From Massilia sp. WG5 (GTDB taxonomy: Bacteria; Pseudomonadota; Gammaproteobacteria; Burkholderiales; Burkholderiaceae_D): 64,000 nt of DNA. The stretch's first letter is position 1, and the number at the start of each line of letters is the position of its first letter. A program made the translations under genes and the position numbers. The notes beneath the pieces were generated by a model. It saw only the letters and a list, made by a program, of their open reading frames with translations. It was not told the origin of the DNA and did not search any database. Location: assembly GCF_001412595.2 (NCBI RefSeq), contig NZ_CP012640.2:4402001-4466000 (forward strand), in the 5' to 3' direction. Below are positions 43,873 to 52,861 of this stretch, in pieces.

Positions 43873-45225
43873 ATGACACCCCATTTGCACGCCGCGTCCC
43901 GGCCAACGCACGTCCGCTTCACGATACTAGCCATGATTTTCCTGGTCACCGTCTTCAACTACGTCGACCGCGCCACCCTGTCCGTCGCCGCGCCCGTCCT
44001 GCGCAAGGACCTCGGCTTCGACGCCGTCACGATGGGGATGGCCTTCTCCGCCTTTGGCTGGGCCTACACCAGCATGCAGATCCCCGGCGGCATCCTGCTC
44101 GACCGCATCGGCTCGCGGGTCATCTATGGACTGAGCCTGCTGGTCTGGTCGGTCTTCACTTTCCTGCAGGGCTACGTCGACCTGTTTTCTTCGGCCTTCC
44201 TGGCCCTGTTCACGCTGCGTTTCCTGATGGGCGTGGCCGAAGCGCCGGCCTTCCCGGCGAATAACCGCCTGACGGTGATGTGGTTCCCGAAGCAGGAGCG
44301 GGGACTGGCCACCGCGGTCTTCCAGTCGGCCCAGTACTTCGCGCTGGCGGCCTTCACGCCGCTCATGACCTGGACCCTGCAGGCCAAGGGCTGGCATTAC
44401 ATCTTCTTCTTCACCGGCGCCGCGGGCATCGTCCTCGGCCTGCTGTGGTTCATGTTCGTGCACGAACCCAAGAAGCACAAGCGCGTCAACGCCGCGGAAA
44501 TCGCGCACATCGAGCAGGGCGGCGGCATGCCGCAGATCGGCGACGTCAAGACCCCGTTCTCCTGGGCGCAAATCAAATCCATCTCGGCCAACCACATGAT
44601 GGCCGGCATCTACCTCGGCCAGTTCTGCCTGACCTCGATCACCTGGTTCTTCCTCACCTGGTTCCCGACCTACCTGATCGAGGCGAAGGGCATGTCGATC
44701 CTGAAGGTCGGCCTGGTGGCCGCCATTCCTCCGCTGGCCGGCTTCGTCGGCGGCATGGCGGGCGGCGTGTGGTCGGACTGGATGCTGCGGCGCGGCTTCA
44801 GCCTGACCGTGGCGCGCAAGCTGCCGATCATCGTCGGCCTGTTCGCGTCCTGCTCGATCGTGGTCGCGAATTACGTGCAGTCGGTGGCGGTGGTGGTGTT
44901 CGTGATGTCGCTGGCCTTCTTCGCCAAGGGCGTCGGCAACCTCGGATGGTGCATCGTCGGCGACGTCTCGCCGAAGGAATCGATGGGCATCGCCGGCGGC
45001 ATGTTCAACCTGTTCGGCAATCTCGCCAGCATCGTGACGCCGATCGCCATCGGCTACCTGGTCAAGAGCACCGGCTCCTTCGACGCGGCCCTGAGCTACA
45101 TCGCCGTCGTGGCCGCCATCGGCGCCTGCTCCTACCTGTTCATCGTCGGCAAGCTGGAACGTCTCGGCGCATTGTCCGAGGCAGCCCTTAAGCCGGCGCC
45201 GGCCGCCGCCAAATCGTATTCGTAA
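43873..45225 (+). CDS. MFS sugar-acid transporter (anion:cation symporter type)
   Basis: A 450-aa major facilitator with 12 membrane helices. It matches the glucarate/galactarate/hexuronate group: NYVDRATLSVAAPVLRKDLG, GWAYTSMQIPGGILLDRIGS, LRFLMGVAEAPAFPANNRLT and FLTWFPTYLIEAKGMS. I start at ATG 43873 with AGGAGA (43863-43868) before it. It is followed 24 bases later by the dehydratase gene, so uptake and first catabolic step are coupled under the LacI repressor. Confidence 0.93.
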   Translation: MTPHLHAASRPTHVRFTILAMIFLVTVFNYVDRATLSVAAPVLRKDLGFDAVTMGMAFSAFGWAYTSMQIPGGILLDRIGSRVIYGLSLLVWSVFTFLQGYVDLFSSAFLALFTLRFLMGVAEAPAFPANNRLTVMWFPKQERGLATAVFQSAQYFALAAFTPLMTWTLQAKGWHYIFFFTGAAGIVLGLLWFMFVHEPKKHKRVNAAEIAHIEQGGGMPQIGDVKTPFSWAQIKSISANHMMAGIYLGQFCLTSITWFFLTWFPTYLIEAKGMSILKVGLVAAIPPLAGFVGGMAGGVWSDWMLRRGFSLTVARKLPIIVGLFASCSIVVANYVQSVAVVVFVMSLAFFAKGVGNLGWCIVGDVSPKESMGIAGGMFNLFGNLASIVTPIAIGYLVKSTGSFDAALSYIAVVAAIGACSYLFIVGKLERLGALSEAALKPAPAAAKSYS

Positions 45226-45249
45226 TCCTCTCTTTATCTGGAGTCTGCA

Positions 45250-46404
45250 ATGAACACATCGCCTGCCCACACCGCCATCCAGGGCGACCGTATCGCCTGG
45301 ATCCGCGTGTCGTCTTCCTACCTGCCGCTGGCGAATCCGATTAGCGACGCCAAGGTGCTGACCGGGCGCCAGAAGCCCATGACCGAGATCGCCATGCTGT
45401 TCGTCGAGATCGAGACCACCGACGGCCATCAGGGCCTGGGCTTCAGCTATTCGAAGCGCGCCGGCGGTCCCGGCCAGTTCGCGCATGCCAAGGAGATCGC
45501 GCCGGCGCTGCTGGGCGAAGACCCGAACGACATCTCGCGCCTGTGGGACAAGCTGTGCTGGGCCGGCGCGTCGGTCGGCCGCAGCGGCCTGTCGACCCAG
45601 GCCATCGGCGCCTTCGACGTCGCTCTGTGGGACATGAAGGCCAAGCGCGCCGGCCTGTCGCTGGCCAAGCTGCTCGGCGCGCACCGCGATTCGGTACGCT
45701 GCTATAACACCTCGGGCGGCTTCCTGCACACGCCGCTCGAGCAGCTGCTGGTGAACACGACCGCCTCGCGCGAGAAGGGCATCGGCGGCATCAAGCTGAA
45801 GGTCGGCCAGCCGGATTGCGCGCTCGACCTGAAGCGCGTCGAGGCGGTGCGCAAGCATCTCGGCGACTTCCCGCTGATGGTCGACGCCAACCAGCAGTGG
45901 GACCGCCCGACCGCGCAGCGCATGTGCCGCATCTTCGAACAGTTCAACCTGGTCTGGATCGAAGAGCCGCTCGACTGCTACGACTATGAAGGCCACGCGG
46001 CGCTGGCCGCGCAGTTCGACACGCCGATCGCCACCGGCGAGATGCTGACCAGCGCCGCCGAGCACGGGGACCTGATCCGCCACCGCGCCGCCGACTACCT
46101 GATGCCTGACGGCCCGCGCGTGGGCGGCATCACGCCCTTCCTGAAAGTCGCCGGCCTGGCCAGCCACGCCGGCCTGATGCTGGCGCCGCACTTCGCGATG
46201 GAATTGCACGTGCACCTGGCCGCAGCCTATCCGACCGAGCCCTGGGTCGAGCACTTCGAATGGCTCGAGCCCCTGTTCAACGAGCGCCTGGAACTGAAGG
46301 ATGGGCGCATGCTGGTGCCGACCAGGCCGGGCCTGGGCGTGAGCCTGAGCGAACAGGCGCGCGTGTGGACGCGCGAGCAGGTCGAAGTCGGCCAACGCGG
46401 CTAA
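45250..46404 (+). CDS. Galactarate/L-talarate dehydratase-like enolase-superfamily enzyme
   Basis: A 384-aa member of the mandelate racemase group. Catalytic elements are visible: the KxK base in GGIKLKVGQPD, metal ligands in MVDANQQWDR (Asp), WIEEPLDCYD (Glu) and ATGEMLTS (Glu), and the general-base His in LMLAPHFAMELHVHLAAAYP. The last segment is a strong match to talarate/galactarate dehydratases. The neighbouring transporter fits a sugar-acid pathway. Exact substrate is inferred. Confidence 0.88.
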   Translation: MNTSPAHTAIQGDRIAWIRVSSSYLPLANPISDAKVLTGRQKPMTEIAMLFVEIETTDGHQGLGFSYSKRAGGPGQFAHAKEIAPALLGEDPNDISRLWDKLCWAGASVGRSGLSTQAIGAFDVALWDMKAKRAGLSLAKLLGAHRDSVRCYNTSGGFLHTPLEQLLVNTTASREKGIGGIKLKVGQPDCALDLKRVEAVRKHLGDFPLMVDANQQWDRPTAQRMCRIFEQFNLVWIEEPLDCYDYEGHAALAAQFDTPIATGEMLTSAAEHGDLIRHRAADYLMPDGPRVGGITPFLKVAGLASHAGLMLAPHFAMELHVHLAAAYPTEPWVEHFEWLEPLFNERLELKDGRMLVPTRPGLGVSLSEQARVWTREQVEVGQRG

Positions 46405-46407
46405 GGC

Positions 46408-47367
46408 TCAGAAGCCGATCCGGGATTTTCCCGGCGTCGGCTTGAGGCGGATGTCGGCCGCAATCACATGTTCCCGCCCATCCGCCACCGCATACCCCAG
46501 CCCATCCAGTAAAGTCTTGCGCAAATCGCGCGGCGACACGCCCGCCAGTTTATCGAGCACCACATCCCCCAGCCGCGGATCGAACCCTCCTAAATTCAAC
46601 TCACGCAGCAGCCCGGCATACATGCGCTGGGCGATCCCGGCTGCCTGTTCAAGCGTCGGCGCCGGCACCTCATACACCGCCATGCGGTTCAGCAGCGGAT
46701 GCGGGATCCCTTCGGTGGAGTTCGCGGTCAGCACCCAGAAGATCTGCGAGGCGTCGATGTCGACGTCGATGAACTCGTCGCGGAAGGCGCAGGCCGTTTC
46801 CGGCTCCAGCAACTGATAGAGCGCGGCCAGCGGATCGGACTGCGAGGAGCCGGTCGCCTTCTCGACCTCGTCCAGCACGATCACGGGATTCGCGAACTGG
46901 CCACGGACCAGGCGCTCGGCCACCTTGCCGCACTTGGCGCCGCGCCAGCTCGCCGAGCTGCCGGTGATGACGAAACCGGCCGACAGGGCGTTCATGCTGA
47001 TCAGCTCGCAGTCGGTCTGCATGACCTTCGCCAGCCGTTTCGCGAAGTGGGTCTTGCCCACGCCCGGTCCGCCCAGCAGCAGGATCGGCATGACGTTGAA
47101 GCCTCCGAACTCCTTCTTGCCGGCGTGGGCCAGGCGCAGGTAGCGCGCCAGGTCGTCCAGCACGTCGTCGAAATTCGGGCATTCCTCGAACAGCGGGTCG
47201 AGGGCCTCGATGGAAGAGGGGGTGGTGACGAAACGTTCGGCGCCGGTCTCGAGCATGCGTTCGTAAAACGCTTCGAGCTCGGGCGAACGTCCGCGGCTGC
47301 GGTCGAGCGCATCCTGGACCTCGTGGAGGTCGTAGACGGTGCGGGTCCGGGCTAGTGTGATGCTCAC
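46408..47367 (-). CDS. Lon-like AAA ATPase without protease domain
   Basis: A 319-aa AAA+ ATPase. It has Walker A (LLGGPGVGKTHFAKRLAK, about residues 96-113), Walker B (VIVLDEVEKA), sensor-1 Asn (WVLTANSTEG), an Arg-finger region (PHPLLNRMAVYEV) and sensor 2 (VSPRDLRKTLLDGLG). The AAA module resembles that of Lon but there is no Ser-Lys protease domain, no Lon N-domain and no partner gene nearby. The substrate is unknown; a chaperone or remodelling role is inferred. It ends 3 bases from the convergent dehydratase gene. Confidence 0.82.
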   Translation of the reverse strand: MSITLARTRTVYDLHEVQDALDRSRGRSPELEAFYERMLETGAERFVTTPSSIEALDPLFEECPNFDDVLDDLARYLRLAHAGKKEFGGFNVMPILLLGGPGVGKTHFAKRLAKVMQTDCELISMNALSAGFVITGSSASWRGAKCGKVAERLVRGQFANPVIVLDEVEKATGSSQSDPLAALYQLLEPETACAFRDEFIDVDIDASQIFWVLTANSTEGIPHPLLNRMAVYEVPAPTLEQAAGIAQRMYAGLLRELNLGGFDPRLGDVVLDKLAGVSPRDLRKTLLDGLGYAVADGREHVIAADIRLKPTPGKSRIGF

Positions 47368-47719
47368 GGCGATTCCTCCATCGCAGGCTGGGCCTGCGAG
47401 TTAGTACATGCTCACTTCCGCCCATCATCGTCGGACGATCGCTTGTTGGAATCCTAACCCGCTCTGCATCGATCTGCAATTTCCTACTGAACCGTGTCAT
47501 CCATGCCGCATAGTGGGCGTCGCGCCAAGTCGACCGACTACCAGTAAAAAGTTGCGAACGATCAAACGTGAAACCCATGTGTATACATGAGCTTGCACAT
47601 GCACACTAGCAGCTAAGTGCCTAATTTTGCTCAACATTTTTACTTGAGGCGGCTTCAGGTAAGTTCGCTAAGTCATTGGTTTCATTAGCAATTTCGCTCT
47701 TTTCCAAACGTGAATTCGC
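47368..47719. other. Gap between the AAA ATPase and the dcw promoter
   Basis: This stretch is clearly more AT-rich than its surroundings and has no credible gene. It must hold the promoter of the AAA gene on the minus strand. A near-palindrome CATGTGTATACATG lies at about 47576-47589. Beyond this I see nothing specific. Confidence 0.5.
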
Positions 47720-47748
47720 TTGACCACGGACAACGCTTCCTCTAAAGT
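47720..47748 (+). promoter_or_regulatory. Putative dcw promoter (Pmra-like)
   Basis: TTGACC (47720-47725), 17-base spacer, TAAAGT (47743-47748): a good sigma-70 type promoter. Its -10 overlaps the first MraZ-type repeat by one base, so repressor binding directly downstream would block transcription of the whole division cluster. Confidence 0.7.
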
Positions 47749-47782
47749 GGGAAACGGTGGCAAAAAGTGCAGTTTTGTGGGA
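47748..47782 (+). promoter_or_regulatory. MraZ operator: four 10-bp-spaced repeats
   Basis: TGGGA, TGGCA, TGCAG and TGGGA start at 47748, 47758, 47768 and 47778, exactly 10 bases apart. MraZ is known to bind TGGGN repeats with 5-base spacers upstream of mraZ in other bacteria. The middle two units are degenerate. They lie between the promoter and mraZ, which fits autoregulation. Confidence 0.75.
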
Positions 47783-47846
47783 GAAATCAGGATCTCCCAG
47801 CGCCTAAAACTAACAAACTGATAACTCTCCAAAACTAGGTAAATAC

Positions 47847-48275
47847 GTGTTTCAGGGCGCGTCTGCGATCAATCTCGATGCGAAGGGCCGGATGTCAATA
47901 CCGGCCAAGCACCGTGACGCCTTGTTGCAGCAGTGTGAAGGCCGTATGACGCTCACGAAACACCCGCATGGTTGCCTGTTGTTCTTCCCGCGCCCAGTGT
48001 GGGAACAGCATCGCGAACAGATCGCCGCCTGGCCGATGTCGGCCAGGGCGTGGCAACGTATTTTCCTGGGGAACGCCTGCGATGTCGAGTTGGACGCGTC
48101 GGGCCGGGTGCTCATTTCGCCCGAACTGCGCAGTGCAGTTGGTCTGGAGAAGGAAGTCATGATGCTCGGGATGGGGACCCATTTCGAGATCTGGGATGCC
48201 GCCAAGCTGGCCGAAGACGAGGCCGAAGCCGTCGCCGGCGGCATGCCCGATGTCCTTTCCAATTTCTCCTTTTAA
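47847..48275 (+). CDS. mraZ: Transcriptional regulator MraZ
   Basis: A 142-aa DNA-binding protein with two SpoVT/AbrB-like MraZ domains: [20 protein letters not shown] (about residues 2-21) and [20 protein letters not shown] (about 79-98). It autoregulates the dcw cluster in other bacteria. The start is GTG at 47847; the family start is conserved at this point. It is the first gene of the cluster, 12 bases before rsmH. Confidence 0.95.
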   Translation: MFQGASAINLDAKGRMSIPAKHRDALLQQCEGRMTLTKHPHGCLLFFPRPVWEQHREQIAAWPMSARAWQRIFLGNACDVELDASGRVLISPELRSAVGLEKEVMMLGMGTHFEIWDAAKLAEDEAEAVAGGMPDVLSNFSF

Positions 48276-48287
48276 ATAGGCGCCGCC

Positions 48288-49262
48288 ATGAACATGGATA
48301 AGCCGGTGCCCGGATTGCAGCATCGTACGGTGCTGCTGGATGAAGCAGTCGATGCGCTCGCGCTCGAAGGTGCGCGCGCATCCGGTACTTATATAGATGG
48401 CACGTTCGGCCGCGGCGGTCACAGCCGGCTGATCCTGTCGAAGCTGGCCCCGGAAGGGCGCCTGATCGCTTTCGACAAGGATCCGCAGGCAATCGCCACC
48501 GCCGAACAGATCGACGATCCGCGCTTCACGATCGTGCACGACAGCTTCGCGACGATGCGCGAAGCGCTGGCGGCAAAAGGAATCGCGCAGGTCGACGGTA
48601 TTTTGCTGGACCTCGGCATCTCGTCGCCCCAGGTGGATGACGCCAGCCGCGGTTTCAGCTTCCGCAACGACGGTCCCCTGGACATGCGGATGGATACGAC
48701 ACGGGGCATCTCGGCCGCCGAATGGCTGGCACAAGTGCCGGAACAACAACTGGAAAAGGTGATTCGGGATTATGGGGAAGAACGGTTTGCTTTTCAGATT
48801 GCAAAGGCGATTGCTGCTCGCCGGTCAGTCGAGCCAATTTCAAGCACACGACAGCTTGCCGCAATCGTGGCAAACGCGGTCAAAACCCGGGAGAAAGGCA
48901 AGGATCCGGCAACCCGCACCTTTCAGGCTGTCCGGATTTTCATCAATAAAGAGCTTGAGGACCTTGAAGCAGGTCTGAGCGCGGCTTTCGGTCTGCTCGC
49001 CACCGGCGCGCGCATGTCGGTCATCAGCTTCCATTCGCTGGAAGACCGCATGGTCAAGCAGTTCCTGGCCTCGAAGGCCAAGGTCGAGCAGCCGGACCGC
49101 CGGCTGCCGATCCGCGCCGTCGATCTGCCGCAGCCCTTGATGAAGCTGATCAGCAAGACCAAGCCCTCCGGTCCGGAGGTCGAGGCCAATCCGCGCGCCC
49201 GCTCGGCGGTGCTGCGCGTGGCCGAACGCCTGGACACGGCTGCCGAAGGGAGCCGCGCATGA
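48288..49262 (+). CDS. rsmH: 16S rRNA (cytosine(1402)-N(4))-methyltransferase
   Basis: A 324-aa SAM-dependent methyltransferase that modifies C1402 of 16S rRNA. Marks: [30 protein letters not shown] (SAM-binding), [20 protein letters not shown], and [15 protein letters not shown] near the end. From about 48730 to 48990 the codon choice changes towards ATT, TTT, GCT, GCA, CTT and CGG, then returns abruptly to the GC-rich habit of the cluster; the protein stays conserved there. It overlaps ftsL by 4 bases. Confidence 0.96.
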   Translation: MNMDKPVPGLQHRTVLLDEAVDALALEGARASGTYIDGTFGRGGHSRLILSKLAPEGRLIAFDKDPQAIATAEQIDDPRFTIVHDSFATMREALAAKGIAQVDGILLDLGISSPQVDDASRGFSFRNDGPLDMRMDTTRGISAAEWLAQVPEQQLEKVIRDYGEERFAFQIAKAIAARRSVEPISSTRQLAAIVANAVKTREKGKDPATRTFQAVRIFINKELEDLEAGLSAAFGLLATGARMSVISFHSLEDRMVKQFLASKAKVEQPDRRLPIRAVDLPQPLMKLISKTKPSGPEVEANPRARSAVLRVAERLDTAAEGSRA

Positions 49263-49531
49263 CCGGCAAGCTCAACGTCGTGCTGACCGTGCTGGTGGTC
49301 GGCTGCGCGCTGTCGGTCGTGAACGCCCGCTACCAGCGCAACCACCTCGTCAACGACATCGAAAAGCTGGCGACCCAGCAGCGCCAGCTCGACATCGACT
49401 GGTCCCAGCTGCAGCTCGACCAGTCCACCCTCGGCAAGAACGAGCGCATCGAAGAGATCGCGCGCACCCAGCTGAACATGACGCCCCTCAGCGCGGCGCG
49501 TACCCAGTACCTCACGGAAGGCGGCAAATGA
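49259..49531 (+). CDS. ftsL: Cell division protein FtsL
   Basis: A 90-aa bitopic membrane protein: one helix (about residues 5-22) then a leucine-zipper-like coiled coil ([20 protein letters not shown]) and a conserved end [13 protein letters not shown]. FtsL joins FtsB and FtsQ to activate FtsWI. Its ATG overlaps the rsmH stop, and its end overlaps ftsI by 4 bases. Confidence 0.93.
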   Translation: MTGKLNVVLTVLVVGCALSVVNARYQRNHLVNDIEKLATQQRQLDIDWSQLQLDQSTLGKNERIEEIARTQLNMTPLSAARTQYLTEGGK

Positions 49532-51315
49532 GGTCGAGCGCAAGTACTTCCCGGTCGAACGCACGCGTCGCCGCCTCCAAGGGCGTGGCCTTCTCGCAGA
49601 GCCCCGTGCTGGCCGTGCGCCTGCCCGACTGGCGCTCGCGCGTGGTGCTGTTCGTGCTGTTCGCCGCCTTCGTCGTGCTGGCCGGCCGCGCGCTGTGGCT
49701 GCAGGGCGTGTCGACCCGCTTCCTGCAGAAGCAGGGCGCGAGCCGCTACATGCGCACCGAAGAACTGGCGGCCACGCGCGGCAAGATCTTCGACCGCAAC
49801 GGCATGGTGCTGGCGTCCTCGCTGCCGGTGAAGTCGGTCTCGATCTTCACCGAAGACTACAAGGCCAGTCCCGCGTCTTCCGACAAGGTGCGCGAGCTCG
49901 CCACCCTGCTCGAGATGCCGGAAGCGGAACTGCTGAAGAAGCTGAACTCGGACCGCAGCTACGTCTACCTGAAACGCCAGGTCGAGATGGACGTCGTCGC
50001 CAAGATCGAAAAACTCGGCATCGATGGCCTCGACACGCGCAAGGAATACAAGCGCTATTACCCGCAAAGCGAGGTGATGGCGCACATGGTCGGCTTCACC
50101 AACGTCGAGGACATCGGCCAGGAAGCGATGGAGCTGGCGCAGCAGAAGAACCTGGCCGGCCAGCCGGGCAGCCGCCGCGTGATCAAGGACCGCCTGGGCC
50201 GCATCGTCGAAGACGTCGGCATGCAGCGCGAGCCGCACGACGGCAAGGACCTCACCCTGTCGGTCGACAGCAAGCTGCAGTACATCGCCTTCAACAGCAT
50301 CAAGAACGCGGTGGCCAAGTTCAACGCCAAGGCCGGCGCCGCGGTGGTGCTGGACGTGCACACCGGCGAAGTGCTGGCGCTGGCCAACTGGCCGACCTAC
50401 GATCCGAACAACCGCGCCCACCTGACCGGCGAGCAGCTGCGCAACCGCGTCATCACCGACACCTTCGAACCTGGTTCGACCCTGAAACCGTTCACGGTGG
50501 CGCTGGCGCTGGACAAGGGCCTGGTCACGCCGAACACCATGATCGACACCGGCAACGGCGTCTTCATGGTGACCGGCAAAGCCATCCACGACACCAGCGC
50601 GCACGGGGTGATCAACGTCGGCCAGGTCATCCAGCACTCCTCGAACATCGGCACCACCAAGATTTCGCAGATGATGTCGCCCCAGGACATGTGGGAGATG
50701 TTCACCAAGCTCGGATTCGGCCAGGCGCCGCGCTACGGCTTCCCGGGCGCCGCCGCCGGCCGCGTGCGCCCGTACAAATCCTGGCGTCCGATCGAGCAGG
50801 CCAACATGTCCTTCGGCCAGGGCATCTCGATGTCGCTGCTGCAGCTGGCGCACGCCTGGCTGATCTTCGCGCGCGACGGCGACATCATCCCGCTGTCCTT
50901 CCAGAAGATCACCGAAAAGCCGGTCGGCCAGCAGATCATCTCGGCCAAGACCGCGGCCCAGATGCGCGTCATGGTCGAATCGGTGGTGAGCCCGGAAGGA
51001 ACCGCGCCACAGGCCCAGATTCCCGGCTACCGCGCCGGCGGCAAGACCGGCACCGCGCAGAAGTTCATCGGCGGCCACTATTCGCAGAGCCATTACATCG
51101 GCTCCTTCGCCGGCATCGTGCCGATGTCGAACCCGCGTTTCGTGATCGCCGTGATGATCGACGATCCGATCGGCGCCGGCCACTGGGGCGGCACCGTGGC
51201 GGCGCCGACCTTCGCGACGCTCGCCGCCAACGCGCTGCGGGCGGAGAACATACCGCCCGATTCGTCGGTCACGGACATCATCATTCCCGAACATCCTCCC
51301 GTGGAGAGCAACTGA
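49528..51315 (+). CDS. ftsI: Septal peptidoglycan transpeptidase FtsI (PBP3)
   Basis: A 595-aa class B penicillin-binding protein. One N-terminal membrane helix (about residues 37-55), a pedestal domain with TRGKIFDRNGMVLASSLPV, and the transpeptidase domain with active-site Ser in FEPGSTLKPFTVAL, SSN in QHSSNIGTTK and the KTG box in AGGKTGTAQKF. It cross-links septal wall with FtsW. It shares one base with murE. Confidence 0.96.
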   Translation: MRSSASTSRSNARVAASKGVAFSQSPVLAVRLPDWRSRVVLFVLFAAFVVLAGRALWLQGVSTRFLQKQGASRYMRTEELAATRGKIFDRNGMVLASSLPVKSVSIFTEDYKASPASSDKVRELATLLEMPEAELLKKLNSDRSYVYLKRQVEMDVVAKIEKLGIDGLDTRKEYKRYYPQSEVMAHMVGFTNVEDIGQEAMELAQQKNLAGQPGSRRVIKDRLGRIVEDVGMQREPHDGKDLTLSVDSKLQYIAFNSIKNAVAKFNAKAGAAVVLDVHTGEVLALANWPTYDPNNRAHLTGEQLRNRVITDTFEPGSTLKPFTVALALDKGLVTPNTMIDTGNGVFMVTGKAIHDTSAHGVINVGQVIQHSSNIGTTKISQMMSPQDMWEMFTKLGFGQAPRYGFPGAAAGRVRPYKSWRPIEQANMSFGQGISMSLLQLAHAWLIFARDGDIIPLSFQKITEKPVGQQIISAKTAAQMRVMVESVVSPEGTAPQAQIPGYRAGGKTGTAQKFIGGHYSQSHYIGSFAGIVPMSNPRFVIAVMIDDPIGAGHWGGTVAAPTFATLAANALRAENIPPDSSVTDIIIPEHPPVESN

Positions 51316-52859
51316 TGACGAGCCTGGACGATATCTGCCAGTGGATCCGCGCCGCCGCCCCAGGCGGCCGTCTCGTTTCCGACTCGCGCCGCGTTGGCCG
51401 CGGCGACGTGTTCTTCGCCTATCCGGGCGAGGGCGCCGCGGATGGCCGCAACTACATCGGCTCGGCCATCGAGAAGGGCGCCGCCGCGGTGGTCCATGAA
51501 GGCCGCGATTTCGTCTGGAACGCCACCCTCGACGTGCCGCACCTGGCGCTGCCTGAGCTGAAAAAGAACGCCGGCGTCATCGCCCATGCGTATTACGGCC
51601 AGCCGGACGCCGCCATGTTCACGGTCGGCGTGACCGGCACCAACGGCAAGACCTCGATCGCACTGTGGACGGCGCAGGCGCTGGCCCGCCTGGGCAGCGT
51701 GGACGAAGCCGTGGGCGTGATCGGGACCCTGGGTGTCGGCCTCGTGCGCGCGCGCGTGGAACCCGAGTTCGACGCCACCGGCTACACCACGCCGGACGCG
51801 GTGCTGCTGGCGACCCGCCTGGCGTCGCTGCGCGATGCCGGCGCACGCGCGCTGGCGATCGAGGTGTCGTCGATCGGCCTGGTCGAGGAACGCACCGCCG
51901 GCATGCATTTCGACGTCGCCGTGTTCACCAACCTGACCCGCGACCACCTGGACTACCACGGCGACATGGCCAGCTACGAAGCGGCCAAGCTGAAGCTGTT
52001 CCAGTGGCCGGGCCTGAAGCACGCCGTGCTGAACCTGGACGACCCTGCGGGCGGGCGCATCGCCGCGCACCTGCGCGCGAACCGTCCGGAAGTCGCGCTC
52101 ACGGGCTACACGCTGCGCAGCGAAGAGGAACAGCCGGAGATCGAAGGCATCGCCATCCTGCGCGCCTCGCAGCTGCGTTCGCGCCCGGCCGGCACCGAGT
52201 TCCACGTCGACGCGCCGGCAGGCAGCGCGCTGGCCCGCACCCGCCTGGTCGGCCACTTCAACGCCAGCAATGCGCTGGCGGTGCTGGGCGTACTGCTGGC
52301 CAGGGGCGCCGCCCTGCGCGCCGCGCTGGAAGTGCTCGAAACCCTGGAGCCGGCGCCGGGCCGCATGCAGCAGATCGGCGGGCTCGAAGCGCCGCTGGTC
52401 GTGATCGACTACGCGCACACGCCGGATGCGCTGGAAAAGGCGCTGGTGGCGCTGCGCCAGGTGGCGATTGACCGCGGCGGCCAGCTGTGGTGCGTGTTCG
52501 GCTGCGGCGGCGACCGCGACCCGGGCAAGCGTCCGCAGATGGGGGCGATCGCCCAGATGGCCGACCACGTGCTGGTGACCAGCGATAACCCGCGCAGCGA
52601 AGAGCCGCGCGCGATCATCGAGCAGATCGTCGCCGGCATGGATCCCTGCCACCCGTCCTCGACCCAGCAGGCGATCGAAGACCGCGCCGCCGCCATCCTG
52701 TCGGCGGTGAAGCATGCCGGCAAGCCGGACGTGATCCTGCTGGCCGGGAAGGGGCATGAGCCCTACCAGGAAATCAAAGGCCGGAAGATGCCGTTTTCCG
52801 ATGCCGACCATGCCGCGCTGGCCCTGACCGCGCGGCTGACGATGATGAGGAATAACTGA
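51315..52859 (+). CDS. murE: UDP-MurNAc-tripeptide synthetase MurE
   Basis: A 514-aa Mur ligase that adds meso-diaminopimelate. The ATP loop GVTGTNGKTSIALW (about residues 108-121), the central FTNLTRDHLDYHGDM, and the DNPR motif (VTSDNPRSEEPR) that selects meso-DAP are all present. The start at 51315 shares one base with the ftsI stop (TGATG). Confidence 0.96.
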   Translation: MTSLDDICQWIRAAAPGGRLVSDSRRVGRGDVFFAYPGEGAADGRNYIGSAIEKGAAAVVHEGRDFVWNATLDVPHLALPELKKNAGVIAHAYYGQPDAAMFTVGVTGTNGKTSIALWTAQALARLGSVDEAVGVIGTLGVGLVRARVEPEFDATGYTTPDAVLLATRLASLRDAGARALAIEVSSIGLVEERTAGMHFDVAVFTNLTRDHLDYHGDMASYEAAKLKLFQWPGLKHAVLNLDDPAGGRIAAHLRANRPEVALTGYTLRSEEEQPEIEGIAILRASQLRSRPAGTEFHVDAPAGSALARTRLVGHFNASNALAVLGVLLARGAALRAALEVLETLEPAPGRMQQIGGLEAPLVVIDYAHTPDALEKALVALRQVAIDRGGQLWCVFGCGGDRDPGKRPQMGAIAQMADHVLVTSDNPRSEEPRAIIEQIVAGMDPCHPSSTQQAIEDRAAAILSAVKHAGKPDVILLAGKGHEPYQEIKGRKMPFSDADHAALALTARLTMMRNN

Positions 52860-52861
52860 AT

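Noticed and set aside
46414..46444. Hairpin at the convergent ends of the dehydratase and AAA genes
   Set aside because: It lies within the AAA coding sequence and lacks a T-run; it is probably a by-product of codon choice.
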